Source of the DNA: Thalassotalea sp. HSM 43
GTDB taxonomy: Bacteria > Pseudomonadota > Gammaproteobacteria > Enterobacterales > Alteromonadaceae
NCBI RefSeq assembly: GCF_004752005.1
Contig: NZ_CP038493.1
Span: 3,062,302-3,126,301 of the forward strand
Length of the DNA: 64,000 nt
Direction: 5' to 3'
Part shown: piece after piece, positions 26,205 to 35,199 of the stretch
How positions within the stretch are numbered: the stretch's first letter is position 1
How the letters are laid out: every line of letters starts with the position of its first letter
Notes under the pieces: generated by a model
The model's database searches: none
What the model was told of the DNA's origin: nothing
The model's input: only the letters and a program-made list of their open reading frames with translations
Made by a program: the position numbers and the translations under genes

Positions 26205-28199
26205 ATGATTAACTGGATCAAAAAGCTATTCGCTGGTGATACAAAACCAGCAAAAGACACCACAGCAAAAGCAACCGACAAGCCGCAATCTGCGCATGGG
26301 CAATCGAATGAGACCGAACGTGACTCACCGAAGCTACAAGCAGAGCCATCATCGGACATTGAAAAAGCGACTGATGCCATAAGCCAAACTCAAACGCACA
26401 CTGCGGCTAACGCACAAGACACTGACATAAGCGGCGCAGAGAAAAGTAGCGCAGAGAAAGGCGGCATAGAGAACAATAGCGACGAGGCAACAACGCCGTC
26501 ACTTGAAACGGCGCTTGCTGAAATCGAAAAAGCCAAAGATGTGCACCGCCAAGGTCGCATTGATATTGCATTACCAGTGTATCAACGGTTACAGCAGCAA
26601 TTCCCACAATTTGCCGATGCATGGCATATGCTTGGTATCGTCGCCTTACAAGAAGGTGATTTAAGCAAAGCCAAGCATTGGTTTGAAGGCGCAATTGAAC
26701 GCGATGCAAAGGTTGCAAATTATCACGTTAATTTAGGTATCTGTTTAGCGGGCATGTCGCAACTTGAACCTGCTTTAGTCTGCTTTGATGCTGCGCTGAA
26801 CCTTGAACCAGACAATGAATCGGCATTGGCCAATAGCGCATCGGCGTATTTAGATGCGTTTCAATTCGATAACGCCAAGCAAGTGATCGCCAAGTTAAAA
26901 CAGGTAGTACCTAACTCTATCGATGGCTATCGTTTGATGTCCAGTGTCTTGCTGGCGGAAAAGAACACCTTGGCCGCCATCGACGAATTAGAATCTGCCT
27001 ATGCGATAGAACCAAGCAGTATCGATTTATTATTGCAATTGATCAGCTGTTACGAATTACAAAATAATGTGGCTAAGGCAAATCAATACTTGCAAAAAGC
27101 AGTGTCGCTGCAACCAGGTAACCCTAAGGTAATTATGTTTCAAGGGATACTCTTGCGTCGTCAAGGAGAGCCTGAAAAAGCAAGTAAAACCTTAGCCAAA
27201 GCACTGAAGTATGGCTTGGATGAACAAACCGCCATCGAGGCCAATCATCAACTCGGCTTAGCTTGTGATGAATCAGCTCAATACCCACAAGCCTTTACGG
27301 CATTTACACAAAGTAATCAGTTAATGTCGCGCATGACTCGAGCAGCAGAGCAGGGTGACAATTACTTTGCTATGCTGGCGGATTATAAACAAGTGACCAA
27401 TCTCGTTAGCCAAGATAACGCCCATACTGATGATACCTCAGCACCGATATTTTTTGTTGCCTTTCCGCGCTCCGGAACCACGCTTATGGAGCAGGTATTA
27501 AAAGCCCACCCAAGTATCGCCACCACAGACGAACGCTCACCAATCACCTTAATCATCAACCAAATCTCCAATGAGTTTGGCGATTACCCGGCATCATTAA
27601 CGCGCTTAACTGATGATGATAAACAGCGTTTTCGCAGCATGTTTTGGCAACATGTAAAATCATTGTATGCCGACATCGAGCAACGTCAATTGATTGACAA
27701 ATTGCCGTTAAATATTGTTCATCTGCCACTTATTCGCAGTTTGTTTAGTCAGGCTAAGTTTATTGTCGCGGTGCGCGATCCACGAGATGTGGTATTGAGC
27801 TGCTTTATGCAAAAGTTTGACTTGAATGCGGCAATGGTTAACTTTCTGGACTTGAACAAAGCTGCGGACATGTATCAACAAGTCATGACGTTGTGGCAAG
27901 ACTATAAACAACAGTTGTCGACAGATGATTATATTGAATATCGCTACGAAGACTTGGTCACAGATTTTAATGGCACCGTCGAACAGGTGCTGGCGTTTAC
28001 CGGGTTAGATTGGCATGACGACATGCAGCAATATCGTCAAAAAGCTTTGGCGCGAAACATCGCAACACCAAGCTATCGTGATGTTACCAATAAGATCAGC
28101 GACAAAGCCGTGGCTCGTCATAAAAACTATGAACAGCAATTGGCACCAGTAGCCGACACATTAAAACCTTTTATCGAACTATACGGTTATCAGCCATAG
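26205..28199 (+). CDS. TPR-repeat sulfotransferase family protein
   Basis: A 664-residue cytoplasmic-looking protein. An acidic, Thr/Lys/Ala-rich low-complexity region (about 20-105) precedes TPR repeats (about 110-370; for example WHMLGIVALQEGDLSKAKHWFEGAI). The C-terminal sulfotransferase domain has the PAPS 5'-phosphosulfate loop FPRSGTTLMEQVL (near 420) and the 3'-phosphate motif VAVRDPRDVVLSCF. The acceptor is unknown; such fusions occur in Alteromonadales and in alphaproteobacteria. The start MINWIKKLF at 26205 is favoured by its natural N-terminus; an in-frame ATG at 26145 would add 20 residues. Neither has a strong ribosome-binding site. Confidence 0.82.
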   Translation: MINWIKKLFAGDTKPAKDTTAKATDKPQSAHGQSNETERDSPKLQAEPSSDIEKATDAISQTQTHTAANAQDTDISGAEKSSAEKGGIENNSDEATTPSLETALAEIEKAKDVHRQGRIDIALPVYQRLQQQFPQFADAWHMLGIVALQEGDLSKAKHWFEGAIERDAKVANYHVNLGICLAGMSQLEPALVCFDAALNLEPDNESALANSASAYLDAFQFDNAKQVIAKLKQVVPNSIDGYRLMSSVLLAEKNTLAAIDELESAYAIEPSSIDLLLQLISCYELQNNVAKANQYLQKAVSLQPGNPKVIMFQGILLRRQGEPEKASKTLAKALKYGLDEQTAIEANHQLGLACDESAQYPQAFTAFTQSNQLMSRMTRAAEQGDNYFAMLADYKQVTNLVSQDNAHTDDTSAPIFFVAFPRSGTTLMEQVLKAHPSIATTDERSPITLIINQISNEFGDYPASLTRLTDDDKQRFRSMFWQHVKSLYADIEQRQLIDKLPLNIVHLPLIRSLFSQAKFIVAVRDPRDVVLSCFMQKFDLNAAMVNFLDLNKAADMYQQVMTLWQDYKQQLSTDDYIEYRYEDLVTDFNGTVEQVLAFTGLDWHDDMQQYRQKALARNIATPSYRDVTNKISDKAVARHKNYEQQLAPVADTLKPFIELYGYQP

Positions 28200-28222
28200 T
28201 TCGACAAAATAATACCGTTAAT

Positions 28223-28249
28223 AAAAAAGCGCCTGAAGGCGCTTTTTTT
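28223..28249 (+). terminator. Rho-independent terminator of the TPR-sulfotransferase gene
   Basis: AAAAAAGCGCC-TGAA-GGCGCTTTTTTT, 23 bases after the stop; A- and T-runs on both sides suit both strands. Confidence 0.9.
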
Positions 28250-28287
28250 GTATCATTAAAATCGATAAACCAGAATACTATTAATCA

Positions 28288-28322
28288 TCCCTAGTCCCAA
28301 GTCCCTAGTCCCTAGTCCCTAG
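28288..28322. repeat. Heptanucleotide tandem repeat (TCCCTAG)5
   Basis: Five 7-base units TCCCTAG, the second being TCCCAAG, lie between the convergent TPR-sulfotransferase and priC genes and end 3 bases before the priC stop. Confidence 0.95.
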
Positions 28323-28325
28323 CTT

Positions 28326-28967
28326 CTAACCACGCTTCTCACTGTCTTCTATTTTACGTTCAAGATCGGCAATGGCACGACGGCAACGTCCCAACCGCTG
28401 ATGTAGGGCAAAAATCGACTGCTGCAATGCGTTTTGATTTGCGCCGTTAGAGCGTTTGAGTTTTTGTTCTTCTTCGCGGATCATCAATTCTAAACGACTT
28501 TCAAAGCCGCGGTATTCAACCAACTTGCTATGCATCTGGTGTGCATTCATCATTACCGACTTAGCTTGACTGTGCTGACGATTATCCGATTGGCGCTGGT
28601 TATAACGTCGTTTGTTAATTTGCAGGCGATAATCACTGTCTTTATGGCGATTAGGATCTGATTTTAAGGCAACGATAATGGCACTGATTTGTTGCTCAAG
28701 TTGCTCTAACAAAGAATCAGCCAATTGTTTATGGCCTGCATTTTGTAATGCAATTAGATGATTCAGTTGCTTGTCGACGTAACTAACATAGTGACTAAAT
28801 TCGGTACTGCTGACGGGAAAAAGCGTTTCAGAAAACAGCGCTTGCTCTTTTATATAATAATGACTTTTACGGTCCTTATTAAGTTTGTCGGTCGCTTTTG
28901 CATCACTATGCAATTGTTTAACCATTGATTGCAGGCGCATATACAACTGTTTATTATTTGCAGCCAT
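28326..28967 (-). CDS. priC: Primosomal replication protein PriC
   Basis: Replication-restart protein that loads DnaB at stalled forks with SSB-coated DNA. The product is 213 residues, highly basic and helical. The diagnostic C-terminal segment RGFESRLELMIREEEQKL followed by LHQRLGRCRRAIADLERKIE matches PriC. The ATG at 28967 overlaps the stop of the upstream permease gene (TAATG), indicating coupling; an in-frame ATG 12 bases upstream is less likely. The N-terminal half is weakly conserved, as usual for this family. Confidence 0.82.
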   Translation of the reverse strand: MAANNKQLYMRLQSMVKQLHSDAKATDKLNKDRKSHYYIKEQALFSETLFPVSSTEFSHYVSYVDKQLNHLIALQNAGHKQLADSLLEQLEQQISAIIVALKSDPNRHKDSDYRLQINKRRYNQRQSDNRQHSQAKSVMMNAHQMHSKLVEYRGFESRLELMIREEEQKLKRSNGANQNALQQSIFALHQRLGRCRRAIADLERKIEDSEKRG

Positions 28968-29746
28968 TACGCTATCCATGCCGAATAGGCTAGTTTTAAA
29001 GCCATGATCACCACCACCGTTATAAAGATTGGTCTGATAAATTTACTGCCGTAACGAATCGCTGAATGGGCACCAAGCCACGAGCCAACAATCATAAACA
29101 AGCCCATTGCTAAGCCATAAATAATATTTACTTGGCCTAGATACAAGAACACTATCAAGGATACAAAGTTACTAATAAAGTTCATGCTTTTTGCCATGGC
29201 AGAACTTAGTAATATGTTCATCTTATATAAAGCAAGGTTAGAAACAACCCAAAAGGTGCCTGTCCCAGGTCCTGCGATGCCGTCATAAAACCCTAACACA
29301 AAGCCCTGAATTTTTTGCTTTATGTTCAGCGATGAATTCTTTGCGGGCAGGTCGCAACATTCGGTTACCGCGGTTTTGGTAAACAAGGTATAAACAGCAC
29401 AAAGTAGTATGATTATCGGCAGCACTTTATTTAACATCGCGCTGCTCATCAAGTTGACGGCGATGGTACCGATGGCTGCACCAACGGCTGTGGCGATAGC
29501 CGAATAAAGCCAAAATAAAGGATCGAATAGTTTCTTGCGGTAAAAGGTGATGCTTGAGGTAAATGAGCCAAAACAAGCCGCCAATTTATTGGTTCCCAAG
29601 GTTAAGTGTGGCGGTAATCCCGTTGTTAACAATGCAGGTACGGTAAGCAAACCACCACCACCGGCAACAGCATCAATAAAGCCAGCAATAAAACCAATTA
29701 AGGACAGCAATAATAAAAGATAAGGGTCGTTAAATATTTCGATCAT
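28967..29746 (-). CDS. yfcA: TauE/SafE (TSUP) family membrane permease
   Basis: A 259-residue inner-membrane protein with about seven or eight hydrophobic helices of the TauE/SafE/YfcA family, thought to export sulfite or organosulfur anions. Family signatures are GFIAGFIDAVAGGGGLLTVP near the N-terminus and the repeat-related DGIAGPGTGTF in the second half. The ATG at 29746 follows a TTG in frame that is ignored. It is coupled to priC by a one-base overlap, an arrangement seen in other marine gammaproteobacteria. The substrate is not predictable. Confidence 0.87.
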   Translation of the reverse strand: MIEIFNDPYLLLLLSLIGFIAGFIDAVAGGGGLLTVPALLTTGLPPHLTLGTNKLAACFGSFTSSITFYRKKLFDPLFWLYSAIATAVGAAIGTIAVNLMSSAMLNKVLPIIILLCAVYTLFTKTAVTECCDLPAKNSSLNIKQKIQGFVLGFYDGIAGPGTGTFWVVSNLALYKMNILLSSAMAKSMNFISNFVSLIVFLYLGQVNIIYGLAMGLFMIVGSWLGAHSAIRYGSKFIRPIFITVVVIMALKLAYSAWIA

Positions 29747-30120
29747 CAATAAACATTAGCGTTTTTTGCCCGCATTTGCGTGTGAATCGACATTATTCAA
29801 TAGCCAGAGTGATATGTGAAACTATTTCTTATTTTTTTAATGGATGAAAAATGTTCACGCATAAGTTTTGTTGTTGTATTTGTAAACAATAAATGCCAAA
29901 CACAATGAAGATATGTGAATGCTTTTGGTTAAGTTGCTGTAATTGTTGGGTTTATTGGTTGTTGTGTGGTGTATTTTATAACCGGTTAGGGTGTTGTTTA
30001 ATCTACTTTGGTTGAATAAATAGTCAGATAAGTGTCGATTTTATGCGCAAATTAGTGCGACCAAAGGTAACCAAATGTAATCAACTGTTAAAAAAGTTTA
30101 ATTTTGTGACCTATATGTTG
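29747..30120. other. Intergenic region, no gene seen
   Basis: AT-rich spacer between the divergent permease and TonB-receptor genes. No convincing ORF, Fur box or other operator was recognised. Confidence 0.6.
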
Positions 30121-30150
30121 TTGACCTGTTAAAGAAAATCGTTTTATTAT
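30121..30150 (+). promoter_or_regulatory. Candidate sigma-70 promoter of the TonB-dependent receptor gene
   Basis: TTGACC, 18-base spacer, TATTAT. It predicts a leader of about 100 bases containing a small hairpin (AGGTC-TAACC-GACCT, 30166-30180). Confidence 0.5.
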
Positions 30151-30259
30151 CACTGTCGACAGATCAGGTCTAACCGACCTAATAAAAAGAAAACTAACAA
30201 AGCAACATAGCTTTGAAATCAAAACAAACGAATCACTTAAAGTGGTCCAGGGAGTAAAC

Positions 30260-32893
30260 ATGTATAGCAATAACAAACTTGCTAAGGCAGTTCGTCTTGC
30301 CCTTATGTTCGGTGCAAGCGCTACAGCTGGCATCTCTGCAAACGCATTTGCTGCAGACGAAGCTTCAGCTGAAGAAGACGTAGAACGTATCGAAGTAACC
30401 GGTTCACGCATCAAGCGTACCGACCTTGAAGGTGCTTCTCCAGTTACAGTAATGACTGCAGAAGACATCAAAGTAGAAGGTAACTTCACCGTAGCTGATG
30501 CGCTACGTGGTTCATCTTTCAACTCATTCGGTTCTTTCTCTGAGCGTTCAGGTTCATCAGCTCAGTCACAAGCAACCATCAACCTACGTGGTGCAGGTTC
30601 TAACCGTACTCTAGTTCTACTAGACGGTAAGCGTTTACCTGGTTCACCAACTCTAGGTGGTCAATCTGCTAACCTTAACGCCATCCCAATGGCTGCTGTT
30701 GAGCGTATTGAAATCCTAACTAACGGTGCTTCTTCTACCTACGGTTCTGACGCAATGGCTGGTGTTGTTAACATCATCCTTAAGAAGAACTACGAAGGTT
30801 TAGAGTTCAACATCGGTGCTGGTCAACGTGACCAAGACGAAGGTACGACTTCGAACGAATTCTCTGTAATCGGTGGTTACTCTACTGATAAAGGTAACAT
30901 CACGTTCTCATTCGATCACCAACGTCGTGAAGGTATCGCTGACGGCGACCGTCCTTACACAGCTGCTAAAACTAACGATCTAAACGGTGACGGTGCGATT
31001 GACATCTACACTGGTGAAGCAGATGGTTGGTCTTGGTACGGTGCTTCTGTATTTGCTCCTGATTTCTCAGAAGTACAAGCATCTCCACTTTGTGATGACT
31101 TAGCTGCAGAGTACGGTTCTGACGTATTCATGAAAATGAATGCTCAAGCTGGTACAGGTTACCCAGGTGAAGTTTGTGCATTCGCATACGCAAACGTTTC
31201 ATACAACACCGCTTCTGTTGACCGTAACACGTTATTCCTAGATGCAAACTATGAAGTAGCTGAAGACGTAGAATGGTTCGGTCGTGCGATGTTCGTACAA
31301 AATGAATCTTTCGGTCGTTACGCTCCACCAGCTGCTCCATGGGCTAACATTTCTGCTGACAACCCTAACAACCCTTACGGTGTTGATGGTGCATACGGTC
31401 TATTCCGTTGGGTTGGTATCGGTACTCGTGACGGTATCGTTGACGATTACAACCAAGATTACCTAACGGGTCTTCGTGGTGAACTAGACTGGAACAATGC
31501 TTCTTGGGAAGTTTACTACCACAGAAACATCGCTGATAACAAATCAGTTGGTCGTTACTACCTTTCATACGGTGGTTTAGCATACAACGAAGCTAACGGT
31601 ATCGACTTAGGTTCTGAAGAAGGTGTTGCAAACATGAAAGCAACTACTCTTCAAGATTCTTCTTCAACGTTTGACCAATACTTCGCTGGTCTAGGTTTTG
31701 ACTTCCTAGAGCTACCAGGTGGCGACATTGCTCACTACTTCGGTGCTGAGTACATGGAACAAACTTACTCAGATCTATACGACGGTCAGTCTGAAGCTGG
31801 TCTAATCGGTGGTTCTGCAGGTAACTCTGCTGCCGGTGAGCGTGACATTACTGCTTTCTTCTACGAAGCACAAATGCCAGTAACTGACAACTTAGAGTTG
31901 AACTTTGCTGCTCGTTACGATGATTACTCAGATTTCGGTGACAACACTGCGCCAATGGCTGCTCTTCGTTGGGAACCACTTGACGGTCTAGTAGTTCGTG
32001 CATCTTACTCAGAGTCTTTCCGTGCTCCAGGTCTAGATGAGCTTAACGCTGCAACAACTTTCTCTGCTGAAGCAGCGACTGATTACCGTCAGTGTGAGTC
32101 ACAAGGTGTTGCTCCTGAAGATTGTCCAGAGCGTCAATTCGACACGTACTACAAGTCTAACCCAGACCTAGGTGCTGAAGAATCTGAATACACTAACTTA
32201 GGTATCGCTTGGGATATCACTGATGACATGGGTGTTAAAGCTGACTACTTCATGCTATCAATTGATAACGCAATCTCTACTAAGACTGTTCAATCACTAT
32301 TGACTGATGAAGACCAAGGTGAAATCACTGCAGTTCTTCCAGGTACTGACGTTTCTGACGAGACTTTCTACCTAATCCGTTCTCCAGGTGGTGGTCTTCT
32401 TGAAGCTGGTACTGGTTACTTCAACACTGAAGATACTCTAGATATCGAAGGTCTTGATTTAACTTTCAATGCTAACTTCGAAACTGGTTTCGGTGACTTC
32501 CGTTTCAACATGGTTAACTCTTTCGTATTCGAATGGGGTTCAGACATCGATTACGCTGGTACTGCAGGCGCTCCTGATCACAAAGCGGTTGCTACTATCG
32601 CTTGGTCAATGAACGACTTCAGCCTAGCTTGGACTACTAACTACACTGCTTCTACTTCAGAATCTTCACGTGTTGTTGATGGCAAGCTAGAAGAAGACGG
32701 TAAGTTGGATGACTGGACTGTTCACCACGTAACTGCAACTTATGATGCAGGTAACTGGGGTGCACTTACTTTCCAAGTTAACAACTTAACTGACGAAGAC
32801 CCAGTATTGAACTCTCTAGGTCAATGGACCGATCAAAACTTGTACAACAACTTTGGTCGTGACTACCGTGTAAGCTACAACATCAAGTTCTAA
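30260..32893 (+). CDS. TonB-dependent outer-membrane receptor
   Basis: An 877-residue outer-membrane beta-barrel of the TonB-dependent receptor family. It has a signal peptide (about 1-31, ending ANAFA), a probable TonB box ERIEVTG (about 42-48), a plug domain (SPVTVMTAEDIK, then STYGSDAMAGVVNIILKK), a barrel, and a C-terminal aromatic residue in YNIKF. The start follows CAGGGAG. Codon choice is strikingly uniform (GGT, CTA/CTT, AAC, GAC, TTC) compared with most neighbours, suggesting very high expression. The ligand is unknown; no siderophore genes or Fur box are nearby, so a nutrient such as a carbohydrate or peptide is possible. A full TonB energising operon lies 2.3 kb downstream. Confidence 0.93.
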   Translation: MYSNNKLAKAVRLALMFGASATAGISANAFAADEASAEEDVERIEVTGSRIKRTDLEGASPVTVMTAEDIKVEGNFTVADALRGSSFNSFGSFSERSGSSAQSQATINLRGAGSNRTLVLLDGKRLPGSPTLGGQSANLNAIPMAAVERIEILTNGASSTYGSDAMAGVVNIILKKNYEGLEFNIGAGQRDQDEGTTSNEFSVIGGYSTDKGNITFSFDHQRREGIADGDRPYTAAKTNDLNGDGAIDIYTGEADGWSWYGASVFAPDFSEVQASPLCDDLAAEYGSDVFMKMNAQAGTGYPGEVCAFAYANVSYNTASVDRNTLFLDANYEVAEDVEWFGRAMFVQNESFGRYAPPAAPWANISADNPNNPYGVDGAYGLFRWVGIGTRDGIVDDYNQDYLTGLRGELDWNNASWEVYYHRNIADNKSVGRYYLSYGGLAYNEANGIDLGSEEGVANMKATTLQDSSSTFDQYFAGLGFDFLELPGGDIAHYFGAEYMEQTYSDLYDGQSEAGLIGGSAGNSAAGERDITAFFYEAQMPVTDNLELNFAARYDDYSDFGDNTAPMAALRWEPLDGLVVRASYSESFRAPGLDELNAATTFSAEAATDYRQCESQGVAPEDCPERQFDTYYKSNPDLGAEESEYTNLGIAWDITDDMGVKADYFMLSIDNAISTKTVQSLLTDEDQGEITAVLPGTDVSDETFYLIRSPGGGLLEAGTGYFNTEDTLDIEGLDLTFNANFETGFGDFRFNMVNSFVFEWGSDIDYAGTAGAPDHKAVATIAWSMNDFSLAWTTNYTASTSESSRVVDGKLEEDGKLDDWTVHHVTATYDAGNWGALTFQVNNLTDEDPVLNSLGQWTDQNLYNNFGRDYRVSYNIKF

Positions 32894-32917
32894 GAACTGA
32901 TAGTAGTTACAAATTGA

Positions 32918-32945
32918 AAAAGGTCGCTTCGGCGACCTTTTTTTG
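32918..32945 (+). terminator. Rho-independent terminator of the TonB-dependent receptor gene
   Basis: AAAAAGGTCGC-TTCG-GCGACCTTTTTTTT: a perfect stem with a UUCG tetraloop and a long T-run. Confidence 0.93.
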
Positions 32946-33391
32946 TACATGGATGTATTTATCCTGCCGAGCCATGGATGGAGGATAGGGAGGGTTTGTA
33001 CATGGATGTATTTAACAGCTCATTGGCTTCCTGCCACCGCTGCATACCTCACATCCTTGTGCATATTCTGCCGAGCTATGGATGTATTTATCCTGCCGAG
33101 CCATGGATGGAGGATAGGGAGGGTTTGTACATGGATGTATTTAACAGCTCATTGGCTTCCTGCCACCGCTGCATACCTCACATCCTTGTGCATATTCTGC
33201 CGAGCTATGGATGTATTTATCCTGCCGAGCCATGGATGGAGGATAGGGAGGGTTTGTACATGGATGTATTTAACAGCTCATTGGCTTCCTGCCACCGCTG
33301 CATACCTCACATCCTTGTGCATATTCTGCCGAGCCATGGATGGAGGATAGGGAGGACTTGTGCATGGATGGATTTAACAGCTCATTGGCTT
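32945..33391. repeat. 129-bp tandem repeat array (about 3.4 copies)
   Basis: Three full copies of a 129-base unit start at 32949, 33078 and 33207 and are almost identical. A fourth, diverged copy (33335 onward) lacks 25 bases lying between two CTGCCGAGC direct repeats and fades out near 33391. Each unit itself contains TGGATGTATTTA twice and a CCATGG palindrome. The unit is 43 codons long, so two plus-strand frames stay open through the array; this is not taken as evidence of coding. The array begins exactly at the receptor gene's terminator T-run. Confidence 0.93.
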
Positions 33392-33703
33392 GCTGTAACG
33401 CCGGCTTTTGTCACTACGGGTCTATTTACACTAATCCAATTTAATCAAACCAATTCAGCGCTATCTAAAGCAAATCAGCGCGACTCTAAACTATCTCTTG
33501 CCATATCAATGCGATACAAGCGTTATTTTGAACTTTACCGCCATTGCCAATAGGCATTAGCTTTATTGCCATCTATCGGCTCTGGCCTGTTAAAAAGACA
33601 ATAAAGCAATAGCCTTTAGCTGACGCCTATCTGTTTACTAATGAATCTGGCTTTATTGGTAAAGATTTGACCCGAGATATCACCATTTCGCCTTTAAATT
33701 TCC
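33392..33703. other. Intergenic region, no gene seen
   Basis: Non-coding on both strands as far as can be read; it holds several short GCAATAGCC/GGCATTAGC-like pieces but no clear hairpin or operator. Confidence 0.5.
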
Positions 33704-33731
33704 TTGCCAATACGTCACAACAGGGCATAAT
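33704..33731 (+). promoter_or_regulatory. Candidate promoter of the methyltransferase gene
   Basis: TTGCCA, 16-base spacer, CATAAT, 29 bases before the start codon. Confidence 0.45.
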
Positions 33732-33760
33732 CTAGGCATCGAAAAAAAACGGAATAAAAA

Positions 33761-34687
33761 ATGAGTAATTATTGGAGCCAATATTGGCAACAAGGTCACT
33801 TAACGTCATTTGGCGAAGACATCAAGGGCAATTATTCGGGGCCTTTAAAGCAAGTCTGGCAGGCATTGTTTGCACCACTTAATGAATCGCATAGAGTGTT
33901 GGATATTGCGACCGGTAACGGCGCGCTTGTCTCCTTATTGTATGATGACAATATACAAAATTCGTTGCCGGCTGTTGATGCCATTGACTTAGCCAAACTA
34001 CAAATCGAATCATCCTTGTTAACACGGTCTGAGACAACCAAGTTTCATGATCATGTTAATGCCGAAGAATTACCATTTACCGATGATTGTTTTGACTTAA
34101 TCGTCTCTCAATTTGGTATTGAGTATGCTAATTGGAACAAAACCTTAGTGCACGTGGCTCGTTGTTTAAAGCCTGGTGGCAAAGCTCAGTTTGTCGTCCA
34201 CAATAGCGAATCGACTATCGTTAAGCCTAACTCTGCAATTTTGAAAATGAATATCGAACTTGCAAAGAAAGGTGGGCCAATAGATACCTTGAAATCTTTA
34301 TGCCAGACGCTGCAAAAACAAGGTAAAGGCGCACCGCTTGCGGAAAAACATCGTAATAAATTGAACAAGATCATGAATAAACTTGTCCAACAGGACGAAT
34401 ATGCCTTCAAAGCAACCAATTTTCACTTGTTGGCAAGGTCTTGTATGCAGTCAATTAGCCAAATTGAGCAAGTTAGTTCGTTGTTTTCTGCCTTTGAAAG
34501 TGAGCGAAAGGGCAGTGTAGAGCGACTATCTGATCTTATTAACGCCGCTGTTGATGACAAACAAAAGCGTAAAATAACACAGCTAATTGCCGTTAATGGT
34601 CTTAAATTAGAGCTGTTTGATGTGGTTTCTAATGAGCAAAACCTGCCGTTAGCATGGCAAATTCAGCTGGTAAAACCGCTAAAATAA
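33761..34687 (+). CDS. Class I SAM-dependent methyltransferase
   Basis: A 308-residue soluble protein with a Rossmann-fold methyltransferase core. Motif I, LDIATGNGAL, is at about residues 47-56. The Methyltransf_11-like motif ELPFTDDCFDLIVSQFGIEYA and the post-motif segment HVARCLKPGGKAQFVVH follow. The C-terminal 120 residues are helical and not recognised. It stands alone with its own candidate promoter; no neighbour suggests a substrate. Confidence 0.85.
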   Translation: MSNYWSQYWQQGHLTSFGEDIKGNYSGPLKQVWQALFAPLNESHRVLDIATGNGALVSLLYDDNIQNSLPAVDAIDLAKLQIESSLLTRSETTKFHDHVNAEELPFTDDCFDLIVSQFGIEYANWNKTLVHVARCLKPGGKAQFVVHNSESTIVKPNSAILKMNIELAKKGGPIDTLKSLCQTLQKQGKGAPLAEKHRNKLNKIMNKLVQQDEYAFKATNFHLLARSCMQSISQIEQVSSLFSAFESERKGSVERLSDLINAAVDDKQKRKITQLIAVNGLKLELFDVVSNEQNLPLAWQIQLVKPLK

Positions 34688-35116
34688 GAGAGGTGGGTGG
34701 CGAAACATTAATCAGATTAAGCAATGGTTATCGTTTACTTTTTAACCTAAGGTGTTGTTAAAATAGCCAAACTTTACTATTGTAAGCCAAGGCAGCCGAT
34801 ATGTTACAAATTGATCAAAATTTTATATTTGACTATCGCTCTGACCTTAGTAAGAATGTTACCCGAATGCAATTTCGTTGTTGCTTTCCATAAAAAGGTT
34901 AAAAAAAGTACGTATCTTGTGCTTTTTACACACATTCTTGTCGATTAATGCAAAATGTTTGACATTAGCGGCTAGCTATTGTCTTATATAGAGCTGTCTT
35001 TTTATGAGAAACAGAGCAGGAACCATAATTTTGCTAACGTAACGTGTTGTTTACGACACATTAGGTTAACACTGTTGTGTTTCTGTTTTATTACAACTTG
35101 AGAGCACTGATTGGGT
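34688..35116. other. Long intergenic region with little recognisable content
   Basis: About 430 bases between the methyltransferase gene and the TonB operon promoter. It holds one short possible ORF (34801-34893, listed separately) and otherwise AT-rich sequence without clear hairpins. Confidence 0.5.
34801..34893 (+). CDS. Possible small ORF, 30 residues
   Basis: ATG to TAA, 30 codons. It is preceded by AAGG nine bases upstream and by a promoter-like TTGTTA-N17-TATTGT. The product has charged and aromatic residues (FIFDYRSDLSKNV) and ends CCFP. It could be a small protein, a remnant of a longer gene or chance. I do not recognise it. Confidence 0.2.
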   Translation: MLQIDQNFIFDYRSDLSKNVTRMQFRCCFP

Positions 35117-35122
35117 TATAAT
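35117..35122 (+). promoter_or_regulatory. Consensus -10 element upstream of the TonB operon
   Basis: TATAAT preceded by GGGT; no good -35 at standard spacing. It lies about 80 bases before the DUF3450 start. Confidence 0.4.
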
Positions 35123-35199
35123 CTGTAGCCTCTTTCAGATCCGGAAATCCATATATAGGATTTAATGGAACAAAGTTAAATAGCAATTGGTTGGGAACT

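Noticed and set aside
29747-30259. Fur box or other iron operator before the TonB-dependent receptor
   Set aside because: No stretch close to the 19-base Fur consensus was found.
32945-33391. CRISPR array
   Set aside because: Units are whole 129-base tandem copies without unique spacers, and no cas genes are present.
32943-33553. Two long overlapping ORFs (135 and 191 codons) across the 129-bp repeats
   Set aside because: Open only because the repeat period is a multiple of three; odd Trp/Cys-rich composition, no ribosome-binding site, and both frames are open at once.
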